NCBI RefSeq assembly: GCF_003003005.1 | Contig: NZ_PVTR01000010.1 | Coordinates: forward strand, 1 to 64,000 | Source of the DNA: Mongoliibacter ruber | GTDB lineage: Bacteria > Bacteroidota > Bacteroidia > Cytophagales > Cyclobacteriaceae | Direction: 5' to 3' | DNA: 64,000 nucleotides | In this document: positions 63,601 to 64,000 of the stretch, in pieces | Layout of the letters: the number at the start of each line of letters is the position of its first letter | Position numbering within the stretch: position 1 is the first letter of the stretch | Position numbers and translations under genes: made by a program | Notes under the pieces: generated by a model | Database searches by the model: none | The model's input: only the letters and a program-made list of their open reading frames with translations | Told to the model about the DNA's origin: nothing

Positions 63601-64000
63601 ATGAAAAGAGACCAAGTCATTTTTGACCTTATCGCCGAAGAAGAGAACCGACAAAAAACCGGGATTGAGCTAATCGCTTCAGAAAATTTCACCAGCAAAC
63701 AGGTGATGGAAGCTGCAGGCTCCGTATTGACCAACAAATATGCTGAAGGCCTACCAAATAAAAGGTATTATGGAGGCTGTGAGGTGGTGGATAAAATTGA
63801 ACAACTGGCAATCGACAGGGCCAAAGAGTTATTTGGAGCTACCTGGGCCAATGTACAACCACACTCCGGCGCCCAAGCCAATGCTGCAGTATTTTTGGCA
63901 TGTCTAAATGCAGGCGACCCTATTTTGGGCTTTGACCTGTCACACGGAGGACACCTGACTCATGGCAGCCCGGTAAACTTTTCCGGAAAACTTTACCAGC
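63601..64000 (+). CDS. glyA: Serine hydroxymethyltransferase, 5' part (cut by window end)
   Basis: The ATG at 63601 opens a frame that reads to the last base of the window (133 codons). The translation has [18 protein letters not shown], then [20 protein letters not shown] and [17 protein letters not shown]. It continues with [15 protein letters not shown] and [11 protein letters not shown], all diagnostic of SHMT, which interconverts serine and glycine with tetrahydrofolate. The PLP-lysine lies beyond the window. An overlapping ATG at 63588 is in a different frame. Confidence 0.96.
   Translation, partial: MKRDQVIFDLIAEEENRQKTGIELIASENFTSKQVMEAAGSVLTNKYAEGLPNKRYYGGCEVVDKIEQLAIDRAKELFGATWANVQPHSGAQANAAVFLACLNAGDPILGFDLSHGGHLTHGSPVNFSGKLYQ

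Overview
The window looks like a chromosomal segment of a Bacteroidota bacterium, most likely order Cytophagales and close to Cyclobacteriaceae. This rests on gene content: a type IX secretion (T9SS) C-terminal sorting domain protein, a carboxypeptidase-regulatory/MG2/TonB-plug protein, DUF3810 and DUF4105 proteins, a bS16 with a long acidic tail, a PorT-type outer-membrane protein and a PVC-type CxxCH cytochrome. It also rests on recurrent -7 boxes of the form TAnnTTTG, which are typical of the phylum. Coding is AT-rich and mostly ordinary, with a few accessory islands.

Layout. 1-870 is a tandem array of about 251 bp units. 0.98-10.6 kb is minus-strand housekeeping: a DUF3810 peptidase-like protein, an Nfu iron-sulfur carrier, outer-membrane proteins, gltX, then the rpsP-rimM-trmD-rplS operon. 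10.86-17.89 kb is an accessory island that begins at a tRNA-Arg(CCU) gene. The 3' part of that tRNA plus its terminator is repeated 2,954 bp further on. A second long repeat of about 430-470 bp stands ahead of the first gene of each of two modules. In module A three unrelated hypothetical genes are separated by palindromes with the architecture of integron attC sites, and no integrase is visible. Module B carries a DUF4328 membrane protein, a BspA-like lipoprotein and a decayed BspA-like pseudogene.

17.9-31.2 kb is carbon and D-amino-acid type metabolism: a lactonase-like protein, two GntP-family permeases, an SDR, a Tat-exported sugar-isomerase-like protein, a heme-binding CxxCH protein, a RidA protein and an M19 dipeptidase. 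It is interrupted by a protein with three bL12-C-terminal-like domains joined to a segment resembling Tc-toxin-type proteins. 31.4-40.0 kb holds a T9SS cargo protein, a DUF4105 membrane protein, uvrB, an AlbA_2 protein, an ACC-deaminase/D-cysteine-desulfhydrase homologue and an RluA pseudouridine synthase.

40.2-40.95 kb has no protein gene. It contains two consecutive transcription units, each with its own terminator, that encode related but very unusual tRNA-like structures. 41-64 kb returns to core functions: a giant AsmA-like protein, EamA, dusB, a CPBP protease, DUF2007, cdsA, a glutamate-dehydrogenase-family enzyme, psd, DPP-IV, ddl, metK, a Gfo/Idh/MocA oxidoreductase, a SlyD-type isomerase, uvrA, a TRIC/UPF0126 protein and the 5' part of glyA, which runs off the end.

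The observations most worth follow-up are the integrase-less cassette array with its duplicated leader, the pair of aberrant tRNA-like RNAs, and the bL12-CTD/Tc-like fusion. All family assignments were made by reading the sequence. No database search was run.
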